The translations under genes and the position numbers were made by a program. From NCBI RefSeq assembly GCF_002116635.1, contig NZ_LQPW01000178.1, positions 97,008 through 161,007 of the forward strand: a stretch of DNA of 64,000 nt, given 5' to 3'. The stretch is from Mycobacterium szulgai. GTDB taxonomy: Bacteria > Actinomycetota > Actinomycetes > Mycobacteriales > Mycobacteriaceae. Of this stretch, positions 26,905 through 33,811 are shown piece after piece. Under the pieces are notes generated by a model. It saw only the letters and a list, made by a program, of their open reading frames with translations. It made no database searches and was not told the DNA's origin. Numbering within the stretch: position 1 is the stretch's first letter; each line of letters starts with the position of its first letter.

Positions 26905-27086
26905 CATGCCCTCGGCTCTAATCAGTAATCAAATGCGTGCAGAACAGCCCAATGTGATTGGGAGGTAAGCGGATGCTCATGCGGTCTATCTTGGCACTTT
27001 CGAGGCGTAATTGGGCGGTAGCGTTTGACGTGAGGCTTTGGCGCCGGCGGCGCAGTGGGGACCGAATTAAACAGCGCTATAACGGA

Positions 27087-27155
27087 TTAACGCCTTAATC
27101 TGCCTGCCGGATTCGCTGGAGCGTGTGAAGGCGGTTCGGTATCCGGCCGCGTCAT
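27087..27155 (-). pseudogene. Ghost N-terminus of the HD gene
   Basis: Downstream of repeat copy 2 the first codons of the HD gene are present again (MTRPDTEPP, compared with MTRPDSEPP) but run into unrelated sequence and stop after 22 residues. This is a broken leftover of the duplication, not a functional gene. Confidence 0.6.
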
Positions 27156-27245
27156 ACCGCTTTCACCAAGCTGTCGGGTCGAGCCGCTCACTTCGCCGAG
27201 TGGCCGGCGACGAGCGTCAGTGCTAGCCGATCTCATGTTCGGACC
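27133..27245 (-). repeat. Direct repeat copy 2 upstream of the PE_PGRS protease gene
   Basis: Second copy of the HD-gene promoter segment, aligned base for base with 24848-24960 at an offset of 2285. Mismatches cluster in the middle (CACTTCGCCGAGTGG here, CGTTTCGCCAACTGC in copy 1). Within 26905-27407 this is the only structure I can identify; the rest must hold the promoters of the protease gene and of the divergent oxidase gene. Confidence 0.85.
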
Positions 27246-27407
27246 GTCGGGTGCAGGTGTTTCGGCGACATAGGTCGCGGTGACGGCGTTGTCGGGCCGG
27301 GACAATCTTGCGCGGCGCAGTTGTCGGTTTCCGGCAAACAACTCGGCGCCCGCTCACACGACCATGGAATTACCAATCCAAAGTTCAGTTGCGGAGGTGT
27401 GTGTCTG

Positions 27408-28685
27408 ATGGGCGGCGTCGAGCGAATTGACGGCGGACCCAGGTCGGCGATCGTTATCGGTGCGGGCATTGCCGGATTGTCAACGGCGTGGTTTCTGCAG
27501 GAGCGCGGGGTCGACGTCACGGTGGTAGACCGCACCGGCGTTGCGGCCGGTGCGTCCTGGGGCAATGCCGGCTGGATCGCTCCGGGGCTGACGCTTCCCT
27601 TGAACTCCCCGTCGGTGCTGCGTGGTGGACTGCGTTCGCTGTTCGACCCGACCGCACCGTTGCACATGCCGCTGACGACCGACGCGGACCTCGGGGCCTT
27701 CTTGATGCGTTTCGTCGCAAACTGTCGGCGATCGTCGTGGCAGCGGGCGCTGCGGGCCAATGTAGCGCTCAACGAGGACTGCATCGAAGCATTCGACGTG
27801 CTGATCGCCAACGGGGTCGATGCTCCGGTGACCGACACACCGGTCACCGCCGTTTTTCGCGACACCGCGTCAGCGCAGCGGCTGATGGGAATGCTGCGTC
27901 AGCTCGAAAAGGCGGGCCAGACAATGGATGTGACCGAATTAGCTGGTGAGGCGTTGCGCGGGCAGGTGCCCCTGGCATCGCCGGCGGTCACCGCCGGGCT
28001 GAACATCAATGGTCAGCGTTTCGTCGACCCGCGGCGATTTGTGGAGGCCCTGGGCCGCTCGGTGGTGGCCCGTGGGGCGGTGGTGCGCAGGCTGGAAGTC
28101 GACGATGTCGTGAGCTCACGCAACGGCGCGGTGGTTTACGCGCGCCGCAGCGACCCGTTGAGCGCCGACGCGGCCGTGATCGCGACCGGGGCGCGGTTGC
28201 CGCGGCTCGCGGGCCGGTGGTTCCGCGTCCCGGTGGCGGCCGGTCACGGCTACTCGTTTACCGTGCCGGTGGATCGCCCCATACCGGGGCCCATCTACCT
28301 TCCGGACGCGCGGGTGGCGTGCACGCCCTACAAAGGCGCACTGCGGGTTTCGGGCACCGTGCAATTCCGCCACCCGCATGAACCCCGCGCAACCCTTCGG
28401 GTGGACGCCATCGTCGCCGCGGTGCGCCCCATGCTGGACGGGGTGCGCTGGGACGTGCGTAGCAATCTGTGGGTTGGAGCGCGCGCGGTCACCCCCGATG
28501 GCCGGCCGCTGATCGGCGAAGTGGCGCGTGATGTTTACGTGGCCGGCGGTCACGGCATGTGGGGATTGGCGCACGGGCCGGTGACCGGTCGGCTGCTGGC
28601 CGAACAGATCACCACCGGCAAGCAACCCCAGGGCCTGGCCGAGTTCGATCCATTGCGCAGGACCGGCCGCAGCACGTCCCGGTAG
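27408..28685 (+). CDS. FAD-dependent D-amino-acid dehydrogenase-like oxidoreductase (DadA type)
   Basis: A 425-residue flavoprotein of the DAO superfamily. The FAD-binding motif AIVIGAGIAGLSTAWFLQER is near residues 13-32, then GVAAGASWGNAGWIAPGL, a family signature of DadA-like enzymes. The C-terminal GGHGMWGLAHGPVTGRLLAEQI closes the FAD site. The start ATG 27408 is preceded by GGAGG (spacing about 11). It likely deaminates a D-amino acid or related amine. It leads a group with two GreA-like genes on the same strand, but whether they are one operon is not clear (64-base gap). Confidence 0.86.
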   Translation: MGGVERIDGGPRSAIVIGAGIAGLSTAWFLQERGVDVTVVDRTGVAAGASWGNAGWIAPGLTLPLNSPSVLRGGLRSLFDPTAPLHMPLTTDADLGAFLMRFVANCRRSSWQRALRANVALNEDCIEAFDVLIANGVDAPVTDTPVTAVFRDTASAQRLMGMLRQLEKAGQTMDVTELAGEALRGQVPLASPAVTAGLNINGQRFVDPRRFVEALGRSVVARGAVVRRLEVDDVVSSRNGAVVYARRSDPLSADAAVIATGARLPRLAGRWFRVPVAAGHGYSFTVPVDRPIPGPIYLPDARVACTPYKGALRVSGTVQFRHPHEPRATLRVDAIVAAVRPMLDGVRWDVRSNLWVGARAVTPDGRPLIGEVARDVYVAGGHGMWGLAHGPVTGRLLAEQITTGKQPQGLAEFDPLRRTGRSTSR

Positions 28686-28749
28686 CCCGACCGGGCCGTG
28701 CTGCGGCCTCTGACGACACTCCGCTCGATACGTAAGGAACTCATTCAAA

Positions 28750-28980
28750 ATGACCAACAGCAAACGCATCTGGATGACGCGGCAGGACTACACCCGTCTG
28801 CACAACGAACTCGCCGAGCTGCGTTCGCGGCCCAGCATTGAGGTGCCCGACGACTTGATGGATTACCACGCGAGTGTCGGAGCCTGCTATTCGGCGCGAC
28901 GAGCGCGTATCCGCGAGCTTCGAGATGTGCTGAACAACGCGGCCGTCAGCGAGGGCCAGGGTGGCTGTGCGGTGCCATGA
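28750..28980 (+). CDS. Short GreA-like coiled-coil protein, no C-terminal domain
   Basis: A 76-residue protein resembling the N-terminal coiled coil of the next gene product: MTRQDYTRLHNELAELRS here against ISPQAYERLKRELATLRQ there, and RIRELRDVLNNAAV against RIKRIQDLLVNAVV. It lacks the FKBP-like C-terminal domain of GreA/Rnk proteins. AAGGAA precedes the ATG by about 12 bases. It is probably a truncated tandem paralog that could dimerise with, or compete with, the full-length protein at the RNA polymerase secondary channel; this is inference. Confidence 0.75.
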   Translation: MTNSKRIWMTRQDYTRLHNELAELRSRPSIEVPDDLMDYHASVGACYSARRARIRELRDVLNNAAVSEGQGGCAVP

Positions 28981-28991
28981 AGGGAGCGGAA

Positions 28992-29444
28992 ATGGCTAAC
29001 ACCGAACGCGCGCGGATCTCGCCGCAAGCCTACGAGCGGCTGAAAAGGGAACTGGCCACGCTGCGGCAGATGTATTCGGGTCCAATGGCTTTCGAGGATG
29101 CCGACGAACGCAAGGCCGCTGTCCAACGGGCTTGGCTCTTGCGGATCAAACGGATCCAGGATCTGTTGGTTAACGCCGTGGTTGGCGAGGACGGGATCGA
29201 GCCGGGCATGGTCTTGACCGTCCCCTACGACGGCGCTGCCGACACTGAGGTCTTTCTACTCCGGGTGCGCGGCGCCGAACATGGCGACGTGCAGACTTAC
29301 TCGAACCGATCCCCGCTGGGGGCTGCCACTGAGGACGCACGCGCTGGCGTACGCCGCATGTGCACCCTGCCCAGCGGGGCTGACGTCACCATAACCCTGC
29401 TCAAAGCCGGTCCGTGCGGCGTTCACACGGCTGGTGGGGTGTAG
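28992..29444 (+). CDS. GreA/GreB (Rnk)-like transcription elongation factor family protein
   Basis: A 150-residue protein with an N-terminal coiled coil (AYERLKRELATLRQMYSG) and a C-terminal FKBP-like domain including EVFLLRVRG and the family hallmark SNRSPLGAATEDARAG. Such proteins insert into the RNA polymerase secondary channel or bind nucleoside-diphosphate kinase (Rnk). The acidic loop tip expected in GreA is not evident, so cleavage activity is uncertain. An ATG at 28977 overlaps the preceding stop, but AAGGGAG lies just before the ATG at 28992, which I prefer. Confidence 0.8.
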   Translation: MANTERARISPQAYERLKRELATLRQMYSGPMAFEDADERKAAVQRAWLLRIKRIQDLLVNAVVGEDGIEPGMVLTVPYDGAADTEVFLLRVRGAEHGDVQTYSNRSPLGAATEDARAGVRRMCTLPSGADVTITLLKAGPCGVHTAGGV

Positions 29445-29501
29445 TGCGCTTGGGTTGCCCACGCACACAGGCAATTTAAGGGACGAGGGGGGAGACGGAC
29501 G

Positions 29502-29591
29502 ATGTTTGACCTGATTGAGCCGGCGGCGATGATTTTGCTTCTCATGGCGGTGTACTTCCTGGTCATGGGTGTTGTTGCCGGACGAAGGTAG
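29502..29591 (+). CDS. 29-residue single-pass membrane peptide
   Basis: A very short open frame coding for MFDLIEPAAMILLLMAVYFL then VMGVVAGRR. It has one hydrophobic helix and a basic C-terminus, so the C-terminal end should face the cytoplasm. A strong purine-rich ribosome site (GAGGGGGGAGA) ends about eight bases before the ATG, which supports translation. Size and layout recall KdpF-like micro-proteins, but no kdp genes are near and I do not assign that role. Confidence 0.6.
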   Translation: MFDLIEPAAMILLLMAVYFLVMGVVAGRR

Positions 29592-29628
29592 CGAATTACG
29601 TTGAACAACAAGGTTAGAAAGGCTGCAC

Positions 29629-29814
29629 ATGTCTGCAATCACGGAACACATTGCCGGCGTTGGGGATGCGACGGTGCGCGATGAATTCCTCGGAGGCGGC
29701 GCCATAGATTGCCAGAATGCCCTCATTGCATTGAGCCGATGGGAATCCGAAGGTGGTGCACTGTCTCGTCTTGCGCCGCGATTGCCAACACATGCGCACT
29801 TGAGTCGAAACTGA
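29629..29814 (+). CDS. Possible small hypothetical protein (61 residues)
   Basis: The frame starts MSAITEHIAGVGDATVRDEF and is preceded by GAAAGG at suitable spacing. No domain or hydrophobic segment is recognised and the C-terminal half has unremarkable composition, so this may be a chance frame or a decayed gene. It lies between the membrane peptide gene and the convergent molybdo-oxidoreductase. Low confidence. Confidence 0.3.
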   Translation: MSAITEHIAGVGDATVRDEFLGGGAIDCQNALIALSRWESEGGALSRLAPRLPTHAHLSRN

Positions 29815-29838
29815 ACCGTCAGAACCGATCTGGGCGCC

Positions 29839-31704
29839 TCAGATGGTTTGGTGGCGCCCGAAGAATTCGTGGTCCTCGTTGTAACCGCCGTAGCCGCTGC
29901 CCAGCTCGCTGTAGTGTGCGACAAACTCAATGCCCTTGATCCACTTGACGTGCCGGAAGCCGTGTTGCAGTTCATTGCGTAGCCGCAGCGGCGCGCCGTG
30001 GCCATAGCTCACCGGCTCGCCGTTCATGTCGTAGGCCAGCATGGTCAGGTGGTGACTCATCTGCTCTATCGGGTGTGCGACGTAATAGATTCCGCCATCG
30101 GCGCCGGGACCCAGGGAGTAGAACACCACCCATTTCGCCTCGGGTAGCGGCTTGACGATGTCCATGATCGTCTGCATCGACACGCCACCCCATTTGGCGA
30201 CACCCGACCAGCCCTGAATGCAGAAGTGCTGGGTGATTTGTTCGTGGTATGGCAGATCATGCAGGTCGGCCAGCGAGAACGCTGTCGGGTGTTCGACCAG
30301 GCCGTAGACCCGTAGCCGCCAATCCACGAAATTGTTCTTTTCCAACTCCTTGTATTCGACGGTCTCCGGGTAGGTGCCGTTGTGCCAAAAGTATGGTGAC
30401 ACATCCTTTTCGGTGAATGCGCCCGGCTTTGGGTTGGTGTACTCGAAGAGCCGCTGCAGCGGCCCGATGAGAGCGTAACCGACGCGCTGCACCACGCGAG
30501 GGTGGCGGAAGGTGAAGGGTGTGGCGGCCACCCAGCCGATGGCCACCACCACCATGGCCGCGGTGAAGATCGCGAACCCCACCCAGCTGTTGTCGTCGCG
30601 CGCGGCGAACATGTGGTTGAGGTTGCGCAAAGCTTCGGTGGCGAAGACCAACGTGACGTGGACGACGATGAAGAACAGGAAGTACACCAGCACCAGAAAA
30701 TGCAGCGAGCGTGCGGCCTGGATGCTCAGTCGCTTACTGATTGCGGTCAGCCGCATCGACAGGGCCGGCGACATGCCGAGACCGGTGACAACGGCCAGCG
30801 GTGCGGCGATGAAGACGGTGACGAAGTACGCCAGTAACTGCAGCGCGTTGTAGGCCACCCAGGTGTTGTCTGTCGGCCAGCTCAGCGAAAGATATTGGAG
30901 CGCAACCGATATAGCATTTGGGAAAACGTCCCAGCTGGTCGGCACGATGTGTCGCCATTGGCCGGTAGTGAACAACAGCACGTAGAAGACCGCACCATTG
31001 AGCAGCCACAAGGTATCAACGCCGAGGTGCCACCACCGCGCCAGCCCAATGGAATGGCGAATCCCCGGCAACCCCAACTGCGCAGGCAGGCCAACCGAAT
31101 CGTCCTTGGCCGTCCACAGCGGGTCTTCGGGCACCGGCTTGGCCACTCGCAGCCATTCGTCTTTGCCGGGAGTGGCGTTGCGACTGAAGTAAAGCCGCGG
31201 ATGATCGCACAGGATCTGAATCCCCGACCGGATGATGAACATCATCAAGAAGAGGTTGAAAAAGTGCGACCAGCCGACCCACGCGGGTATGCCCGGACTG
31301 ACCCCGGAAGGCACATGGGTACCGGGGTGGCGCTGAATGAACTCCTGCACCGCCGGTACGTTGTGCAGGCCTTTACCGATCGCCACCGCCGCGATCAGCA
31401 GGGCGAACCCGATGGGAATCAGCCACAGCAGGTTCAGCCATTTATCGCGCCCAACGCGCAGTCGCGGCGCGATGGCCCGCTTGTCTTCCAACCCGCCGGC
31501 CCAGGTTTCTGGGTTGACGATGTCCTCGGCAAGGTGCAGTTCGGTGCGATAGCCCACAGCCTGCTGCGCGTTGTGGGCGCGGTTGTTTGACTTGAGCTTT
31601 TCAGTGTCGTGCGCGGCGGTTACGGTTTTTGGGGAATCGACGCATGTGTTGGCGTTGCGGCTGCTATTGGGGGAGTGGTGAATGTGGAATATATTGCCGG
31701 CCAT
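29839..31704 (-). CDS. Cytochrome b561-type membrane domain fused to a sulfite-oxidase-like molybdopterin domain
   Basis: A 621-residue fusion. About residues 80-410 carry several transmembrane helices with histidines suited to b-type haem binding (WVGWSHFFNLFLMMF, ARWWHLGVDTLWLL, AARSLHFLVLVYFLFFIVVHVTLVF). The C-terminal 200 residues form an oxidoreductase molybdopterin domain with the metal-ligand cysteine in QHFCIQGWSGVAKWGG. Electrons probably pass between the Mo centre and the quinone pool via the haems, as in MsrPQ-like systems but in one chain. The substrate is unknown. The start ATG 31704 (MAGNIFHIHH) is preferred over a TTG at 31731 inside an operator-like palindrome. Confidence 0.85.
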   Translation of the reverse strand: MAGNIFHIHHSPNSSRNANTCVDSPKTVTAAHDTEKLKSNNRAHNAQQAVGYRTELHLAEDIVNPETWAGGLEDKRAIAPRLRVGRDKWLNLLWLIPIGFALLIAAVAIGKGLHNVPAVQEFIQRHPGTHVPSGVSPGIPAWVGWSHFFNLFLMMFIIRSGIQILCDHPRLYFSRNATPGKDEWLRVAKPVPEDPLWTAKDDSVGLPAQLGLPGIRHSIGLARWWHLGVDTLWLLNGAVFYVLLFTTGQWRHIVPTSWDVFPNAISVALQYLSLSWPTDNTWVAYNALQLLAYFVTVFIAAPLAVVTGLGMSPALSMRLTAISKRLSIQAARSLHFLVLVYFLFFIVVHVTLVFATEALRNLNHMFAARDDNSWVGFAIFTAAMVVVAIGWVAATPFTFRHPRVVQRVGYALIGPLQRLFEYTNPKPGAFTEKDVSPYFWHNGTYPETVEYKELEKNNFVDWRLRVYGLVEHPTAFSLADLHDLPYHEQITQHFCIQGWSGVAKWGGVSMQTIMDIVKPLPEAKWVVFYSLGPGADGGIYYVAHPIEQMSHHLTMLAYDMNGEPVSYGHGAPLRLRNELQHGFRHVKWIKGIEFVAHYSELGSGYGGYNEDHEFFGRHQTI

Positions 31705-31721
31705 CGGATCTCGTCGCCTTA

Positions 31722-31748
31722 GTTTGTACAAACATGGTTTGTATAAAC
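31722..31748 (-). promoter_or_regulatory. Paired palindromic operators upstream of the molybdo-oxidoreductase
   Basis: GTTTGTACAAAC (31722-31733, a perfect 12-bp palindrome) and GTTTGTATAAAC (31737-31748, one pair off) lie 15 bases apart start to start, 18-44 bases upstream of the gene start. This looks like a double site for a TetR- or MarR-type dimer. No regulator gene is adjacent. Repression of the oxidoreductase is inferred. Confidence 0.65.
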
Positions 31749-32097
31749 TCTACGCCTGGCGTGGTTAATCGGGAACCGTGTCTAGACGTGATGGACCGCA
31801 CATGCGTGGGTGAGTGCTTGGACTTCAGCTAGGAGGGCGACGGCACGCTGGGCGTCGATCCCGACGAGATTCGTGGGCTGCGGAGCTTGCGCACCCGGCT
31901 GCCTCCCGTCCGGCCATCTACTACAAGGACTTGCCCCACGAGTTGGAGCCTTGCTAGGCAGGCAATGAGGCATCCTTCGTCGAAATCCTCTGTTGCCGGG
32001 ACGAGCTCTTAGGGCCCCCCGGGGGAGCTGCCGAGGCGATCCCGCTCAGGGTGTCGCGCTGATCAGCTGGCGGCGCGGTAGGCGGTGTTGGAGGGGT
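31749..32097. other. Gene-poor region between the oxidoreductase operator and the recombinase remnant
   Basis: No intact gene is convincing here. Short frames exist on both strands but lack ribosome sites and recognisable domains. A stretch near 31832-31955 has codon-like composition on the plus strand (GDGTLGVDPDEIRGLRSLRT) that breaks down after about 40 codons, which may be the end of a lost gene. The region belongs to the tRNA-proximal junk left by an excised or decayed element. Confidence 0.4.
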
Positions 32098-32252
32098 CCG
32101 CTCGGCCAGGCTGGCGAGGACGCCGGCCACCACGCGGCCTACGGCACTTGAAGTGTCGATGCCTTCCCTTAGTGAGCGAAGCGGATGCCACGCTCGCCGA
32201 TTTCCCTGATGGTCGTCCTTAACCTCTGCAGCGTTAGGGCCTAGGCGGTCGA
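32098..32252 (-). pseudogene. Serine recombinase (resolvase) remnant
   Basis: On the minus strand a fragment reads DRLGPN (32233-32250), then, after a frame change, TTIREIGERGIRF, then back in the first frame RSLREGIDTSSAVGRVVAGV and LASLAE (ending 32101). This is the conserved core of resolvase/invertase catalytic domains (DRLGRN...ERGIRFRSLREGIDTSTxxGR...ASLAE). The N-terminal catalytic serine region and the DNA-binding end are missing, and at least two indels are present, so it is dead. It lies on the 3' side of the tRNA-Val(GAC) gene, the usual side for integrated elements. Confidence 0.75.
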
Positions 32253-32269
32253 TGCCGGCATTGTTTCGC

Positions 32270-32518
32270 TTACTGCCGACGCCAGCGGTGATCCAGCTCG
32301 CGCTCACTTAGGGAGCCGTCTTGTTTAATCTGCAGACCATAGATGCGGGTCTCCACCACGCCTCTCGGATCGAACTCCACATCAATGTGAGTGGGCCGAA
32401 ACCATCTCGGCTGCGCCACTCCGTTGACGCCGCACGCCATGTCGGGCAGCTGTCCGTCGGCCAGTTCGACGCGATGCACCGAGGTGCCCGCCGACGACCG
32501 AATTTTGGTCTCGCTCAC
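32270..32518 (-). CDS. Small hypothetical protein (82 residues)
   Basis: The frame begins with GTG at 32518 (VSETKIRSSAGTSVHRVELADG as coded, Met in the protein) preceded by GGAG at a good distance. It is soluble, with a strand-rich middle (WFRPTHIDVEFDPRGVVETRIYG). No domain recognised. It ends just upstream of the recombinase remnant on the same strand and may be cargo of the same lost element. It could equally be an old resident gene. Confidence 0.5.
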   Translation of the reverse strand: MSETKIRSSAGTSVHRVELADGQLPDMACGVNGVAQPRWFRPTHIDVEFDPRGVVETRIYGLQIKQDGSLSERELDHRWRRQ

Positions 32519-32746
32519 TCTTGCTCCTTGGCCACGGCCGGCTGCTTGTTAGCAGCGGCCTACCACCAGACGTCGCTTGACACCGGAACCCAGGGGGTCA
32601 CGGTGCGAATCATTGTCTCAAGGAGGGGAGCGGGCACTTAACCTACAAAGCCTCACAGCGGGGCGTGTCGCGGGCTTCCATTGGGCACATATTGGGCATA
32701 GGCGCCAAGAAAGATTCAGGACGGGCTATCTGAACTGCGTAAAACG

Positions 32747-32821
32747 TGGTGCGCGATACTGGGATTGAACCAGTGACCTCTTCCGTGTCAGGGAAGCGCT
32801 CTCCCGCTGAGCTAATCGCGC
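32747..32821 (-). tRNA. tRNA-Val (GAC)
   Basis: The minus strand folds with acceptor stem GCGCGAT/ATCGCGC, D-arm TAGCTCAGCGGGAGAGC, anticodon loop CTGACAC with anticodon GAC, and T-arm ACTGGTTCAATCCCAGT. The discriminator A and CCA are encoded (32750-32747). Confidence 0.96.
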
Positions 32822-32836
32822 TGTGGGGATTCAAGC

Positions 32837-32910
32837 TGGAGGTGGAGACGGGAATCGAACCCGTGTGCACGGCTTTGCAGGCCGTTGCCTCACCACTCGG
32901 CCACTCCACC
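32837..32910 (-). tRNA. tRNA-Cys (GCA)
   Basis: Minus strand, acceptor stem GGTGGAG/CTCCACC, anticodon loop CTGCAAA with anticodon GCA, T-loop GGGTTCGAATCCC. Discriminator U, as expected for Cys tRNA, and CCA encoded at the low-coordinate end. It lies 15 bases upstream of the tRNA-Val gene, so the two are likely cotranscribed. Confidence 0.96.
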
Positions 32911-32939
32911 GCTGGGGATTGATGCCACTTGCACCTTCG

Positions 32940-33012
32940 AGCGGACGACGGGATTCGAACCCGCGACCCTCACCTTGGCAAGGTGATGCGCTACCAACTG
33001 CGCTACGTCCGC
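32940..33012 (-). tRNA. tRNA-Gly (GCC)
   Basis: Minus strand, acceptor stem GCGGACG/CGTCCGC, D-arm TAGCGCAGTTGGTAGCGC, anticodon loop TTGCCAA with anticodon GCC, T-arm CGGGTTCGAATCCCG. The 3' CCA is not encoded. It is first of the three minus-strand tRNA genes. Confidence 0.96.
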
Positions 33013-33181
33013 GCGCAACGGGCGAGATCGTCGCCCGGTGCGAAGCACGACGATAGTCCACGTGAGCGGGCGCACACAAATTTCTCGGAACGTTGCGTGT
33101 CTAGGTTAGCGCTCGCCCAGGTAGTGCGTTCGGTGGTGCCGCCAGTCGTGCTAGTGTTCGACCTCGTTCGCCTCTCGGCGC

Positions 33182-33253
33182 GGTCCCGTGGCTCAGTGGA
33201 AGAGCGTCCGCTTCACACGCGGAAGGTCGCTGGTTCGATCCCAGCCGGGACCA
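33182..33253 (+). tRNA. tRNA-Val (CAC)
   Basis: Plus strand, acceptor stem GGTCCCG/CGGGACC, D-arm TGGCTCAGTGGAAGAGC, anticodon stem TCCGC/GCGGA with loop TTCACAC (anticodon CAC), T-arm CTGGTTCGATCCCAG. CCA not encoded. It diverges from the three-tRNA cluster; in H37Rv the prophage phiRv2 is associated with a tRNA-Val at this location, whereas here the gene is intact and no prophage follows. Confidence 0.95.
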
Positions 33254-33811
33254 CAAGGTCACAGGGTGTTTTGCCAGATCCGGACCATTTCGTTCGATGC
33301 AGCGGCCGCTGTGGCAGCCGGCGGCGCCGAGGACCGCTGCACCGACTGCATCAAGAAGCTCCTGGACGTCCCAGATGGGTTCGGCGAGAACTCGTTTCAC
33401 TGGCTCGGCGTCACGATAGATTTCGACCGTTGGAGTGCCGGTTCTGGCGGCTATTCGTTTCTAACTTCAGCACTCCCGCTCGACCGGGAGCACCTCCGGC
33501 TGTGAATCTGGGACCGGCGGATCTCACATTAGAAGCATTAATTGACGGGCCGGAATAATTCGCGCAACCTCCGCAGGCTAAGGCGGTTATTTCGCTTCGC
33601 TAGCTAACGAATAATTGAGCGCGATCCGATATTCCGGTGCTCTATTTTTAGTCTTAAGGGCCACTGCAGCACAATGGAATTATAGCGCTATTTCAGCGCA
33701 GCACATTTTTCGCGGAAACACTGGTTGTCATCGCTCGACAGCCTTAAAATGCCCTATCACCTGTGACGATGACGCCACACACAAACGGTTGATCATTATT
33801 GAGGATGGGTC
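33254..33811. other. Intergenic region between tRNA-Val and a PE_PGRS gene
   Basis: The first 150 bases have open frames on both strands but none with a convincing start and domain. From about 33540 the sequence turns clearly AT-richer (ATTATAGCGCTATTTC, TCTATTTTTAGTC), which is typical of the promoter of a large PE_PGRS gene and unlike the surrounding DNA. No terminator hairpin with certainty. Confidence 0.45.

Noticed and set aside
29502..29591. Identification of the micro-protein as KdpF
   Set aside because: Size fits but there is no kdpABC nearby and the sequence does not show the KdpF pattern.
31629..31832. Cys-rich small plus-strand frame upstream of the oxidoreductase
   Set aside because: It is antisense to the coding start and operator of the oxidoreductase and has no ribosome site.
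32643..32909. Minus-strand frame spanning tRNA-Val and tRNA-Cys as an integrase tail
   Set aside because: It is read through two tRNA genes and has no integrase catalytic motif.
33101..33400. Minus-strand frame across tRNA-Val (MKRVLAEPIWDVQELLDAV)
   Set aside because: It runs through a tRNA gene and has no recognisable domain; about 45 codons at the start look protein-like but support is too weak.
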